A DNA stretch of 64,000 nucleotides. Origin: Nitrososphaerota archaeon. Lineage in GTDB: Archaea > Thermoproteota > Nitrososphaeria > Nitrososphaerales > Gagatemarchaeaceae. Of this stretch, positions 16,330 through 25,150 are shown in pieces. Every line of letters begins with the position of its first letter. Within the stretch, counting starts at the first letter, position 1. A program made the position numbers and the translations under genes. Below the pieces are notes generated by a model that saw nothing but the letters and a program-made list of their open reading frames with translations, had not been told where the DNA came from and ran no database searches. The stretch spans positions 1 to 64,000 of the forward strand of contig JAFLZH010000005.1 in the NCBI GenBank assembly GCA_029785615.1. Reading direction: 5' to 3'.

Positions 16330-18324
16330 TTACTTCCCTTTGAATTCCGGCTTCCTCTTGCCAAGGAACGCTGATATCCCTTCCTTCAGGTCCTCCGTCC
16401 CAAACAGGACGCCCGCAGCCATCTCCTCCATCTCTAGCCCAACGTCAGTAGGGACCTCGGACCCCTTGTTGAGCAGCTTCTTCGCCAGCATGACGGCTAC
16501 TGGCGCCTCCGAAGACGCTAGCTCCCGCGCGTACTTGACTGCTTGTTCGTCAGGTTCCACCGCCTGGATGACCCGGTTCACCAGACCCATCTCGTATGCT
16601 CGCTTGCCCGTGACGCTCTCGCAGGCGAGTATCATGGACGAAGCCCGCGATAGACCGACCAGCCTGCTAAGCCTCTGGGTCCCTGACCACGCAGGCACCA
16701 GGCCACGCGCGAGCTCTGGGAACTTCAGTTCCACGTCCTCGGTGGCGAGCCTGAGGTCGCAGGCCAGGGCTAGTTCGAGGCCTCCTCCGAGGGCATACCC
16801 CTTCAGGACCGCTATCGTGAGCTTGGGGATTTCGCTCAGGCGCCTCATGGTCCGCTCCCCCTTTCTGGCGAACTCCATCATCCCCGCCGCGTCCGAGACG
16901 AACTTCGTCATCTCGAAGCCAGCAGAGAAGACCGTTCCCTCCCCTGTCACCACAATGGCCCTGATTTCCCGGTCGTTCCACAAGTCGGTCAATACCCCGT
17001 TCAGGCCGTCGAGGACCTCGCCGTTGATCAGGTTCAGCCTTGGTCTGGCTATGACAACCTTGGCCACCCCTCCCTCGAGCCTTTCTAGGCGGATCGCCCC
17101 CCGCGTCGCCTCGGGTGCTGGGGCTCTAGCTTCGGTCGACGGACCAGCCTCGCCCGACATGGGATGAAGCCTCCCCTCTATGGCGTCGCGGAGCCTCCCT
17201 TCAGCTATCGAACGCGCCGGGGCGAACACGCCGCACTCATATTTGGCCGAGAGCTCTTCGAGCTTTGCCTTGACTTCAGCATTGCTCAAATCCTTGGCGA
17301 CAGAGATGGGCCCGAACGGCCTGTTCATCCCCAGGACGACCCCTCTTTCTATATCATCCGGCGTAGCCACCCCCTCTTCAAGCAGCTTCACAGACTCGTT
17401 GATCTCGAGGGCGAATATGTCCATGATCGAGACCTTGTCTGTAGGATCCGCTTTTGGAATCTCTGCCTTCCCGCTCGACCAGTCGTAGAACCCACGGCCG
17501 GTCTTCTTGCCTAGGCGGCCCTCCTTTACCATCTTAGCGAAGGTGGTCCCCTTGCCGTACTCCGGAGAGAGGGCCGATGCGAAGTACGCGAGGGAGTCCG
17601 CTCCCACGTCAACGCCGACGAAGTCAAGCAGCTCGTAGGGCCCCATCGGAAGGCCCTGTCCTCTGGCGAATCTGTCAACCTCCGAAGGGCTCGCGACCCC
17701 TCGGTCGAGGAGCAGGCAGAAGAAGAGGGTGTCAGCCGCATTGATCCTGTTGACTATGAATCCGGGCGAGTCCTTTTGCACCTTCACCGCCGTGCGCCCG
17801 AGCTTACCGCAGAGGTCGAAGACCTCCTGGGCAACGGCCGGGTCAGTCTTTGCCCCGGGAATCACCTCGACCAGCTTCATCAGCATGGGGGGGTTGAAGA
17901 AGTGCATCCCGACCACCCTGTGCGGCCTGTTGGCGGCTTCAGCCAGGTCCGATATCCTGATGTTCGAAGTGTTCGATGCAAAGATTGCTCCGGCGGGGGC
18001 AGACGCCGAGGCTTCCCTGATGACCCCCTTCTTCAGCTCGACCGACTCGGGGACAGCTTCCACCACCAGGTCCGCGGCCGATACCGCACCGCCAAGGTCG
18101 CCGGCGTACGCTATCTTCGATTTCGCCTCTGAGGACTGCTCCTTGGTCAGCTTCCCCTTCTCCACCAGCCTGTCCAGACTCGACGCTATCCTCGCCTGAG
18201 CCTTCTCCAACGCCTGTGGGAACTTGTCCACCAGCGTCACATGGAACCCATTGACCGCGAAGAGCTCTGCGATACCGTGACCCATGTCCCCTGCGCCGAC
18301 TACCGTCACCCGCTCGATGGCCAT
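16330..18324 (-). CDS. 3-Hydroxyacyl-CoA dehydrogenase / enoyl-CoA hydratase fusion
   Basis: This 664-aa bifunctional enzyme hydrates enoyl-CoA and oxidises the resulting 3-hydroxyacyl-CoA. The N-terminal Rossmann domain has VVGAGDMGHGIAELFA and HFFNPPMLMKLVEVI. The helical dehydrogenase domain runs to about residue 385, followed by an Ala/Pro/Glu linker (about 388-410) and a C-terminal crotonase domain with both catalytic Glu regions (GGGLELALACD and FPELARGLVPAWSGTQRL). The dehydrogenase-first order resembles the crenarchaeal/thaumarchaeal crotonyl-CoA hydratase-dehydrogenase fusion. Here the neighbours suggest fatty-acid oxidation. It is leaderless from a CTTAA box near 18350. Confidence 0.93.
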   Translation of the reverse strand: MAIERVTVVGAGDMGHGIAELFAVNGFHVTLVDKFPQALEKAQARIASSLDRLVEKGKLTKEQSSEAKSKIAYAGDLGGAVSAADLVVEAVPESVELKKGVIREASASAPAGAIFASNTSNIRISDLAEAANRPHRVVGMHFFNPPMLMKLVEVIPGAKTDPAVAQEVFDLCGKLGRTAVKVQKDSPGFIVNRINAADTLFFCLLLDRGVASPSEVDRFARGQGLPMGPYELLDFVGVDVGADSLAYFASALSPEYGKGTTFAKMVKEGRLGKKTGRGFYDWSSGKAEIPKADPTDKVSIMDIFALEINESVKLLEEGVATPDDIERGVVLGMNRPFGPISVAKDLSNAEVKAKLEELSAKYECGVFAPARSIAEGRLRDAIEGRLHPMSGEAGPSTEARAPAPEATRGAIRLERLEGGVAKVVIARPRLNLINGEVLDGLNGVLTDLWNDREIRAIVVTGEGTVFSAGFEMTKFVSDAAGMMEFARKGERTMRRLSEIPKLTIAVLKGYALGGGLELALACDLRLATEDVELKFPELARGLVPAWSGTQRLSRLVGLSRASSMILACESVTGKRAYEMGLVNRVIQAVEPDEQAVKYARELASSEAPVAVMLAKKLLNKGSEVPTDVGLEMEEMAAGVLFGTEDLKEGISAFLGKRKPEFKGK

Positions 18325-18394
18325 ACTCCTAGAGGCGGCGCGGCCGACTTAAGGCTCTTTCCACTGGAAAGCGAGGTTACCAAAAGTAATCGCG

Positions 18395-18400
18395 TATATA
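18395..18400 (+). promoter_or_regulatory. TATA box for acyl-CoA dehydrogenase
   Basis: TATATA is centred 25-26 nt before the ATG at 18423 and follows an A-rich BRE-like stretch. Confidence 0.6.
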
Positions 18401-18422
18401 CGACCAGAGGGGAGCCAATCCA

Positions 18423-19616
18423 ATGAGCACCATCTCGCCCAGTCCGTCAGACTATGTGATCACGGTTTCAGAGGAACAGGAGGCCTTCCGCCAAGCCGTC
18501 AGGGAGTTCGCCGAGAAGGAACTGGCGCCGGTAACACAGAGGATAGACAGGGAGAATCAGATGGACATGGGGCTGGTGAAGAAGGCAGCAGCCTTGGGCC
18601 TCTTCGGCGTCCCCTTCCCAGAAGAGTACGGCGGAGGAGGCGGGGACGACCTTTCCCTGGTCATCGCCACCGAAGAGATCGCCAGGTTTTCCGCAGCCTT
18701 CTCTGCCGTAGTCGGCGCCACCTACCTGGTCTCCACCCCAATCTTCTTGTTCGGGACCGAAGAGCAGAAGAGGAGATATCTCGTCCCGATCGCGAAAGGG
18801 GAGAAGATCGCCGCCCACGCTATGACAGAGCCTGGGACCGGCTCCGACGTGGCCGCCATCTCGACCAGCGCCAAGAAGGAGGGGGACAGGTACGTGATCA
18901 ACGGAAAGAAGATGTTCATTACCAACGGGGACAAGGCTGAGACGTTCCTGATATTCGCCAGGACCAGCCCCATGGAGGGGAGCAAGAGGCACCAAGGGAT
19001 CACCGCGTTCATCGCCGAGAAGGGGATGAAGGGGCTCAACGTCGGGCAGCGAACTGACGTCATCGGGCTCAGGGGGGACCAGCCGGTTGAGCTGGTGTTC
19101 GACGGCCTCGAGGTCCCAGAAGCCAACATTGTAGGCGAAGTCGGGAGGGGGGTGAGGATCGCACTGACCTGCTACGACCACGGGAGGGTCGGGGTCGCTG
19201 CCCAGGGTACGGGCCTTGCCCAGGGTGCGCTCGAAGCGGCGCTGCGGTATTCGACACAGAGGCAGACCTTCGGCAACTACCTCCTGAGCTACCAGCAGGT
19301 CCAGTTCAAGATAGCCGAGATGACAGCCGCAGTCCACACGGCCAGGCTCCTCACTTACTGGGCGGCCACCCTGACCAAGAAAGGGAAGGATTTCATCAAG
19401 GCGTCATCCATAGCTAAGATCACGGCCACCGAGGCTGCCGAGAAGAACGCCCACATGGCCATGTTGATCATGGGCGCCTACGGCGTCTCCACCGATAGCC
19501 AGGTTGAGAGGATGCTCCGAGACTCGCAGATCATCAAGACCTACGAGGGGACCAACGACATCCAGAGGCTCACCATAATGAAGGAAGTGGCCAAAGAGAT
19601 GGGCGTCCTGGGTTGA
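18423..19616 (+). CDS. Acyl-CoA dehydrogenase
   Basis: This 397-aa FAD enzyme makes trans-2-enoyl-CoA and passes electrons to an ETF-like carrier; no etf genes are in the window. The signatures include EEYGGGGGDDLS, MTEPGTGSDVAA (family motif 1), FITNGDKAE, STQRQTFGNYLLSYQQVQ, and the catalytic Glu in IKTYEGTNDIQRL. It is divergent from the HAD-ECH-thiolase pair and is followed by a second thiolase. Chain-length preference cannot be read from sequence. Confidence 0.94.
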   Translation: MSTISPSPSDYVITVSEEQEAFRQAVREFAEKELAPVTQRIDRENQMDMGLVKKAAALGLFGVPFPEEYGGGGGDDLSLVIATEEIARFSAAFSAVVGATYLVSTPIFLFGTEEQKRRYLVPIAKGEKIAAHAMTEPGTGSDVAAISTSAKKEGDRYVINGKKMFITNGDKAETFLIFARTSPMEGSKRHQGITAFIAEKGMKGLNVGQRTDVIGLRGDQPVELVFDGLEVPEANIVGEVGRGVRIALTCYDHGRVGVAAQGTGLAQGALEAALRYSTQRQTFGNYLLSYQQVQFKIAEMTAAVHTARLLTYWAATLTKKGKDFIKASSIAKITATEAAEKNAHMAMLIMGAYGVSTDSQVERMLRDSQIIKTYEGTNDIQRLTIMKEVAKEMGVLG

Positions 19617-19671
19617 ACGCCCTTCCAGGGGAATCAAGAGCTGGGCCATCGACCTCCGGGGCGTCTGCACG

Positions 19672-20832
19672 GTGACAAGGGTCGCCGTGGTTGGCATCGG
19701 CCACAGCCGGTTCGGAAGGCGGACAGATGTCAACATAGGCGAACTCGCCTTCGAGTCCATCAAGCAGGCCGTCGATGACGCCGGCGTCGACCGTAACGAC
19801 ATCGGTAACGTCGTGGTGGGGAGCGCTGGGGGGTGGTACGAGGAGTCGCTCCCTGCGGTCGTGGTTGGGGAGTATGCCGGCCTCAGCGGAGCCGGGACCA
19901 TGAGGGTAGAAGCTGCCTGCGCCAGCGGGAGCGCGGCGGTCAAAGCCGCCTACAACAGCATCCTCAGCGGCGAAACCGAGGTGGCCATGGCAGTCGGCGT
20001 GGAAAAGATGACTGAGGTGGACACTCCGACCTCAGTCGAGCTAATCGGGAGGGCGGGATCCTATACATGGGAGTTCGAAAACTATGGAATGACCTTTCCG
20101 GCCTACTACGCCCTCTATGCCGTAGCGCACATGAACGAGTTCGGGACTACCCAGGAGGACCTCTCCAGGATATCTGTGAAGGCGCACAAGTACGGCGCTA
20201 GGAACCCTCTGGCCCAGTTCCAGAAGGAGATCACACTGGAGAAGGCCATGCGCTCCCAGATGGTGGCCTGGCCACTGAAACTCTACGACGCATGTCCTCT
20301 GTCTGACGGGTCGGCAACGGTGGTCCTGGCCTCTGAAGAGGCGGCGAAAAGACTGACCGACACTCCGGTCTGGATCCGGGGGGTGGGTTACTCATCCGAC
20401 ACAGCGAACCTCAGCAGGAGGGACAGCTACGTCGGGCTCCGGGCGGCAGTCGACGCCGCTGCACGAGCATACTCTATGGCCAAGGTCGCGCCGGGGGACA
20501 TAGACATAGCCACCGCCCACGACTGCTTCACCATAGCAGAGTTGATGGCTTACGAAGACCTGGGGTTCTGCAAAAAGGGGGAGGGCGCAAAGATGGTGCG
20601 TGAAGGCGAGACCGAACTCGGCGGCAGGATACCGGTTAACTTGGACGGCGGGCTGAAGGCTAAGGGACACCCCATCGGGGCCACAGGGGTCTCCATGGCA
20701 GTCGAAATCACAAAACAGCTGAGGGGCGAAGCGGGGAACCGCCAGGCTCCGATCAAGAGGGGACTGGGGCTGACGCACAACATAGGGGGGACGGGTCACT
20801 ACGCCTACGTGACCGTCTACTCCCGGGACTGA
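19672..20832 (+). CDS. SCP-x-type thiolase, DUF35 partner
   Basis: This 386-aa protein belongs to the archaeal/SCP-x thiolase group. The nucleophile Cys is in VEAACASGSAAV (about residue 83), NLDGGLKAKGHPIGATGVS holds the catalytic His, and the C-terminal segment is GLTHNIGGTGH, with no second Cys of the usual thiolase type. In other archaea such thiolases work only with a DUF35 OB-fold partner, and that partner starts 4 nt downstream here. No HMG-CoA synthase is adjacent, unlike the archaeal mevalonate complex. A role in acyl-CoA breakdown or acetoacetyl-CoA formation is inferred. The start is GTG. Confidence 0.88.
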   Translation: MTRVAVVGIGHSRFGRRTDVNIGELAFESIKQAVDDAGVDRNDIGNVVVGSAGGWYEESLPAVVVGEYAGLSGAGTMRVEAACASGSAAVKAAYNSILSGETEVAMAVGVEKMTEVDTPTSVELIGRAGSYTWEFENYGMTFPAYYALYAVAHMNEFGTTQEDLSRISVKAHKYGARNPLAQFQKEITLEKAMRSQMVAWPLKLYDACPLSDGSATVVLASEEAAKRLTDTPVWIRGVGYSSDTANLSRRDSYVGLRAAVDAAARAYSMAKVAPGDIDIATAHDCFTIAELMAYEDLGFCKKGEGAKMVREGETELGGRIPVNLDGGLKAKGHPIGATGVSMAVEITKQLRGEAGNRQAPIKRGLGLTHNIGGTGHYAYVTVYSRD

Positions 20833-20835
20833 GGC

Positions 20836-21267
20836 GTGTCAGAAGCGCCTGCGCTGCATTCGAGGCGGCCACTCACCCTCCGGTTCGACATCCCAATATC
20901 CAGGACCCACGAGTTCTGGGACTCCTTACGGGCCGGGAAGTTCGTCACCACCAAATGCACGAAGTGCGGGAATGTCACCTTCCCGCCGCAGTCAGACTGC
21001 CCCAGGTGCATGGGGAGCGAATTCGAGTGGGTCGACCTAGGCCAGGACGCCACCCTGGTGACCTACACCCAGGTTATGACGGCCCCTGCGAGCTTTTCAG
21101 CCGAGGGCTCCTACACTGTGGCCATAGCCGGGTTTCGAGGAGGAGTCAGGGCCCTCGCCTGGCTCGAAGGGGTCAAGGCCGAGGACGCCAGGTCAGGGAT
21201 GAAGCTGAGGGTGGAGGCGAGATCCAGGCCGGACGGGAGCCCCTACTACGTCTTCGTCCGCGCTTAG
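20836..21267 (+). CDS. Zinc-ribbon OB-fold acyl-CoA-binding protein (DUF35)
   Basis: This 143-aa protein has an N-terminal helix (RTHEFWDSLRAGKF), a rubredoxin-like zinc ribbon (CTKCGN and CPRCMG), and an OB fold to the end. In the archaeal thiolase complex the DUF35 protein bridges subunits and shares the CoA site. It starts (GTG) 4 nt after the thiolase stop, which supports an obligate pair. It overlaps the convergent SCP2 gene by 4 nt. Confidence 0.9.
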   Translation: MSEAPALHSRRPLTLRFDIPISRTHEFWDSLRAGKFVTTKCTKCGNVTFPPQSDCPRCMGSEFEWVDLGQDATLVTYTQVMTAPASFSAEGSYTVAIAGFRGGVRALAWLEGVKAEDARSGMKLRVEARSRPDGSPYYVFVRA

Positions 21268-21644
21268 AATTCCTTGGGGACGTCCTTCATGACCTCGGCG
21301 ACCCTGACCAGCCTGTCCCTGTACATTATGACCTTCGGGAGCGAGCCTTTGAACCTGAGCTGGCCTTTCAGGACGGCAGACTGGATGTCGACCTCCCCCT
21401 TGGCGACCTTGCACCAGGACTCGTAGGTCCCGTCGAACGAGAACTCCGCAGCGGTGCCTGGCTCCGCCTTCTGGAACGCCGTCGTCCCGTTCTCCACGGT
21501 CATCAGGAAGCTCTGGCTTGAGTCGGTGACGTTGAACGCGATGCTCGTCTTGAATCCCTTGGTGGTCTCGACCCATTTGGAGTCTGCCGCGAGCGTGGAT
21601 TGCACCTGCGCGATGTACTCGTCGCTCATGAACTTCGCCATCAA
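21264..21644 (-). CDS. SCP2-like sterol/lipid-binding protein
   Basis: This 126-aa SCP2-fold protein has the recognisable LKGQLRFKGSLPKVIMYRD segment and preceding FSFDGTYESWCKVAKGE. SCP2 domains bind acyl-CoAs or other lipids in a hydrophobic tunnel. In eukaryotes SCP2 is fused to an SCP-x thiolase; here the same partners are separate, convergent neighbours. Its start overlaps the stop of the upstream hypothetical gene by 4 nt. Confidence 0.88.
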   Translation of the reverse strand: MMAKFMSDEYIAQVQSTLAADSKWVETTKGFKTSIAFNVTDSSQSFLMTVENGTTAFQKAEPGTAAEFSFDGTYESWCKVAKGEVDIQSAVLKGQLRFKGSLPKVIMYRDRLVRVAEVMKDVPKEF

Positions 21645-21895
21645 GCCACCGCCTCTCTGGCTCGCTTTTTGAGGTTACCTACAGCGCCTGAGGTGAGAAC
21701 GGGTGCCATCTTCATCCCCCCGACCGCGCCTGCCCCGCAAGCTTCCCTTAGTCGCCGGGCGGACTCCACCGTCCCCTTGACTATCACCGCACGAGGGTTC
21801 CCGTCGACCCCGAAGACCTTCACGCAGTCGAACTCGCTCCTCAGCAGCTTCGCCAACGCCTTCATCTCTTCCTCTAGGACCGCTCTCTCGGCCAT
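21641..21895 (-). CDS. Conserved-looking hypothetical protein, 84 aa
   Basis: The track ORF (21976) begins with an implausible Arg/Ser-rich leader that overlaps the upstream gene. The likely start is ATG 21895 (MAERAVLEEEMKALAKLL), giving 84 aa. A helix is followed by DCVKVFGVDGNPRAVIVKGT and a Gly/Ala-rich stretch. No family is recognised. It sits between the COG1325 and SCP2 genes, all co-directional with a 4-nt overlap to SCP2. Confidence 0.65.
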   Translation of the reverse strand: MAERAVLEEEMKALAKLLRSEFDCVKVFGVDGNPRAVIVKGTVESARRLREACGAGAVGGMKMAPVLTSGAVGNLKKRAREAVA

Positions 21896-21920
21896 CAGCA
21901 GGAGATACCGCTTGGACGAC

Positions 21921-22352
21921 CTAGGACCCCTCCAGTTCCTTCGAGTAGAACTCCAGGGCCCCCTGCTGGAGGGCATGGAGCCTCGGCTTGACCTTCACCC
22001 TGATGGAGTCTGCCGTCCCGATCTCGGGGGACCCAGAGATCAGCCTCTGCTTGTCAAGGCGTAGGTACAGCGCCGAGTGCTCGTCGACGAAGGTTCCAAG
22101 CTCTCCTGCGATGGCATCCCGCACGTGAGGGGGGAGCGCAGCGACGATGTGCCTGAACGACGAGGCTGCCAAGTCTCCTGTCAGATGGGTCTTGGTCCTG
22201 ATAATCTGGTTTCCGAAATGCCCTTCGAGGGCCTCTGTCTGAAACGCGGGGTTACCGCCGAGGAGCCTGGCCACCGCTCTCTCGACCTTCTTCTCGTCCT
22301 CCGTCGCATGTATCAGGTATGAAACCTCGACGGACACGATGGGTGGCTTCAA
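21921..22352 (-). CDS. COG1325/DUF54 predicted RNA-binding exosome-associated protein
   Basis: This 143-aa archaeal protein of the UPF/DUF54 family has VSYLIHATEDEKKVERAV at the N terminus, EGHFGNQIIRTKTHLTG, and LYLRLDKQRLISG. Members are predicted to be RNA-binding and linked with the exosome by gene context; the biochemical role is not settled. The start appears to be TTG, 27 nt after a CTTATACC box on the minus strand near 22380. Leaderless transcription is likely. Confidence 0.82.
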   Translation of the reverse strand: MKPPIVSVEVSYLIHATEDEKKVERAVARLLGGNPAFQTEALEGHFGNQIIRTKTHLTGDLAASSFRHIVAALPPHVRDAIAGELGTFVDEHSALYLRLDKQRLISGSPEIGTADSIRVKVKPRLHALQQGALEFYSKELEGS

Positions 22353-22457
22353 CCTCTCTACTTAGGATGTCCACAGGTATAAGTTCGCAGAGCCGTGAAC
22401 GACCCTGGCTGGTGTATCGGGGTCAACGTTAACTATGCGACGCGCCGCGCTCCCGGT

Positions 22458-22979
22458 ATGCCGCGCAAGCTGACCGTGGAAGACGTACTATCCGACGAGC
22501 TGAAGAGGGAGATGAACCTCGACACTGACACGTTCGCGGTCCTGGACGACTGGGATTCCGTCATGAACAGCGTCTATCAGATGCCGATCGAATATGCTGG
22601 CTACACGAGGAAGGTGAGCGAGATGAAGCTGCTCAAGGAGATGATAGACACGCTGGCTGCTGCTGACTTTGATCAGGTGAAGCGGAGCGAGAGCAGGAAG
22701 AAGCAGCTGGCGCAATTCACCAAGACGCTCAGCATGTACTACAACGTCGTGTTCACGAGAAGAGAAAAGAAGATAGGCTACGGGGCGCTGATCCACTTCC
22801 CGAAGCTGAAATCTGACCCGGACCGGAGCGGAGGTATTGTGCTAGCGGCCAAGATCGTGTTCGAGGGAGGCAAGCACGCAGCCACCTTCGAGAGGGCTAA
22901 GTTCGAGGACTTCTTGGTCGAAGTCAAACCCTACGTCAACCTGTTGGGGGACCTCTACCGTCAGACGCGAAAGATGTAA
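22458..22979 (+). CDS. Conserved hypothetical protein upstream of kae1
   Basis: This protein is 173 aa from ATG 22458. It is mostly helical and charged, with LTVEDVLSDELKREMNLD, a central helix rich in Lys/Arg, and FTRREKKIGYGALIHFPKL. A GTTAACTA box near 22432 lies 26 nt before this ATG and supports it over the GTG at 22395 used in the track. The stop is 6 nt before kae1, so it may belong to that operon. No catalytic motif or known family is recognised. Confidence 0.65.
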   Translation: MPRKLTVEDVLSDELKREMNLDTDTFAVLDDWDSVMNSVYQMPIEYAGYTRKVSEMKLLKEMIDTLAAADFDQVKRSESRKKQLAQFTKTLSMYYNVVFTRREKKIGYGALIHFPKLKSDPDRSGGIVLAAKIVFEGGKHAATFERAKFEDFLVEVKPYVNLLGDLYRQTRKM

Positions 22980-22985
22980 CCAGAG

Positions 22986-23978
22986 ATGAAATGCCTAGTC
23001 ATCGGCGTGGAGAGCACCGCCCATACATTCTCAGTGTCAGTGGTCTCCTCCGACGGCGAGATCCTCTCCAACTCGAAGTCCGTCTACAAGGCCCCCCCTG
23101 GGGGTGGAATCCACCCCTTCGAGGCTTCCCAGAACCACCTCGCTGCCGCACCTTCGGTCCTGACGGAAGCGCTCCGATCCTCAGGGACAGAGCCGGGTGA
23201 CCTCTCCGCGGTCGCTTATGCCATGGGCCCCGGGCTCGGCCCTTGCTTACGCGTCGGCGCCGTCGCTGCCAGGACGTTGGCTGCTTCTCTGGGCGTCCCT
23301 CTCGTCCCAGTCAACCACGCCGTCGGGCACATCGAGCTTGGGTGCCTTCTGACCGGCGCCGAGGATCCGGTGGTCCTCCTCGTCTCCGGGGGGCATACCA
23401 TGATCATCGCCTACTCGGGGCTGAGGTGGAGGATTCTGGGAGAGTCGTTGGACCTCACTCTCGGACAGTTGCTGGACCAGTTCGGACGGCACCACGGCAT
23501 GGCGTCTCCCTGCGGGCGTGCCATCGAGGAGTCTGCGTCGAGGTCCGACCACTATCTCAGGCTCCCGTACTCGGTGAAGGGGAACGACGTGTCCTTCTCA
23601 GGGCTCCTGACTGCGTCAAAATCCCTTCTGGACCGTGGAGCCTCATTCGAGGATGTCTCCTACTCCCTGCAGGAGACTTCGTTTTCGATGGTGACCGAGG
23701 TGACTGAGAGGGCGCTGGCGTTCACAGGGAAGAAAGAGGTCATGATAGTAGGGGGCGTAGCGGCGAACAAGCGCCTGTCGCAGATGATGTCGGCCATGGC
23801 TGAGAGGCACTCGGCCAGGGTCCTGGCGGTCCCCCTCGAATACAGCGGTGACTGCGGCGCGCAGATTGCATGGACCGGCGTCCTGGCCTACGAGAGTGGA
23901 ATCGAAGTCCCGGTGGCCGAGTCGACAGTCAAGCAGTCATGGAGGCTCGATGTCGTTGACATCCCCTGGCGTGGATGA
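22986..23978 (+). CDS. kae1: KEOPS subunit Kae1, tRNA t6A threonylcarbamoyltransferase
   Basis: Kae1 transfers threonylcarbamoyl to A37 of ANN-decoding tRNAs. The 330-aa ASKHA-fold protein has VIGVESTAHTFSVSV at the start, the metal motif NHAVGHIELG (HxxxH), VSGGHT, and IVGGVAANKRL near residue 260. The length fits. The overlapping downstream gene is Bud32, its kinase partner, and Pcc1 lies 2.6 kb further on, so three KEOPS subunits are present. No Cgi121 was found in the window. Confidence 0.96.
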   Translation: MKCLVIGVESTAHTFSVSVVSSDGEILSNSKSVYKAPPGGGIHPFEASQNHLAAAPSVLTEALRSSGTEPGDLSAVAYAMGPGLGPCLRVGAVAARTLAASLGVPLVPVNHAVGHIELGCLLTGAEDPVVLLVSGGHTMIIAYSGLRWRILGESLDLTLGQLLDQFGRHHGMASPCGRAIEESASRSDHYLRLPYSVKGNDVSFSGLLTASKSLLDRGASFEDVSYSLQETSFSMVTEVTERALAFTGKKEVMIVGGVAANKRLSQMMSAMAERHSARVLAVPLEYSGDCGAQIAWTGVLAYESGIEVPVAESTVKQSWRLDVVDIPWRG

Positions 23979-24621
23979 GACAGTCCCCGGCCGCCTCCTG
24001 TACAGGGGCGCCGAGGCAGACGTGGTGCTGGGGGACTGGCAGGGACTCCCCGCCGTGTTTAAGGTCAGAAAGCCGCTGACCTACAGGCTGGCCGCCATCG
24101 ACCGGGAGATCCGGCGCCAAAGGACGGCACATGAAGCTGAGATGATCCGCCATGCGAAGCGGGCCGGGGTCGCGACTCCCTTCCTCTATCACCTCGACCT
24201 CCAGACGTCTACCATCGTCATGGAGTACGTCGGCGGCAAGATGCTCAGAGACCTGGCGGGTCAAATGACGGCGAATGACGCAGAGGAGCCGTTCTTCAAG
24301 TTCGGGGAAGGAGTCGCCCGCCTGCATGCGGCGGGGATGATGCACGGGGACCTCACCACGGCTAACCTCGTGTCCAGGGAGGGCACCCTCGTCTTCTTGG
24401 ACTTCGGTTTGGCCCACCGCACCAGCAGGCTGGAGGACCACGCCGTCGACCTCCGTCTGATCAAGGAGACGCTCGTGGGTGCCCATCCAGGCATAGCCAA
24501 GGCCGCCCTGGACGCGCTCTTCAGGGGTTACGAGGCCGTGGCTGGGACTCCGAAGTCCAGAAGGGTCCGAAGCCAGCTCCGGAACATCGAGCGGAGGGGG
24601 AGGTACGCCCGGGTCACTTGA
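23950..24621 (+). CDS. bud32: KEOPS kinase/ATPase Bud32
   Basis: From ATG 23950 this is a 223-aa small protein-kinase-fold enzyme. It has Lys in AVFKVRKPLTYR, the REIRRQRTAHEAEMI helix, the HGDLTTANLV catalytic loop and DFGLA. The C-terminal arginine-rich end (RRVRSQLRNIERRGRYARVT) contacts tRNA in known KEOPS complexes. The start lies 29 nt inside kae1. The track start at 23848 would add unrelated sequence. In some archaea the two genes are fused; here they only overlap. Confidence 0.94.
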   Translation: MSLTSPGVDETVPGRLLYRGAEADVVLGDWQGLPAVFKVRKPLTYRLAAIDREIRRQRTAHEAEMIRHAKRAGVATPFLYHLDLQTSTIVMEYVGGKMLRDLAGQMTANDAEEPFFKFGEGVARLHAAGMMHGDLTTANLVSREGTLVFLDFGLAHRTSRLEDHAVDLRLIKETLVGAHPGIAKAALDALFRGYEAVAGTPKSRRVRSQLRNIERRGRYARVT

Positions 24622-24685
24622 GATGAGGACCTGGCGGGCAACGTTTATCAGTTCAACCCGGAGGACTCGGCTGAACTTCTGAAGC

Positions 24686-25135
24686 ATGGCCCGAATCCAC
24701 TCTCACAGGCACGGGAAGTCTCACCAGACTAGACCACCCAGCAAGAGCAGCCCGAGCTGGGTGACCACCACCCCTGACGAGGCCAAGAACGCAATCCTAA
24801 AGCTCGCCAAGGAAGGGCTCACCCCGAGCAAGATAGGGCAGGCGCTCAGAGACGACTATGGGGTTCCGCTTTTCAAGCCCCTGGCAGGGAAGTCGCTGGG
24901 AAAGGTCCTGGCAGAGGGCAAGGTCGCTCCAAAGATACCCCAGGACCTGCAGGATTTGATTGAAAGGGCCCAGCGGGTTCAGGACCATCTCAACACGCAC
25001 AGCAGCGACAGGAAGAACGTGCATTCTCTCGAGCTCATCGAGGCCAAAATCTACCGACTCTCGAAATACTACAAAGACAAAGGCATCATCTCGAAGGACT
25101 TCAAGTACACCGCCGTCGTCGCACAGCTGGCCTAG
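24686..25135 (+). CDS. rps15: 30S ribosomal protein uS15
   Basis: This 149-aa archaeal/eukaryotic-type S15 has the N-terminal extension MARIHSHRHGKSHQTRPP, then the four-helix core with HSSDRKNVHSLELIEAKIYRL. It binds the central domain of 16S rRNA. A GTTTATC box near 24640 precedes it. It heads a run with the DHH nuclease, Pcc1, SerRS and eS1. Confidence 0.96.
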   Translation: MARIHSHRHGKSHQTRPPSKSSPSWVTTTPDEAKNAILKLAKEGLTPSKIGQALRDDYGVPLFKPLAGKSLGKVLAEGKVAPKIPQDLQDLIERAQRVQDHLNTHSSDRKNVHSLELIEAKIYRLSKYYKDKGIISKDFKYTAVVAQLA

Positions 25136-25150
25136 GCCGGGGGCGGGCCC

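Noticed and set aside
16330-21644. Autotrophic 3HP/4HB carbon fixation cluster
   Set aside because: No 4-hydroxybutyryl-CoA dehydratase, biotin-dependent carboxylase or other cycle-specific enzyme is present. Acyl-CoA dehydrogenase, thiolases and SCP2 fit lipid breakdown better.
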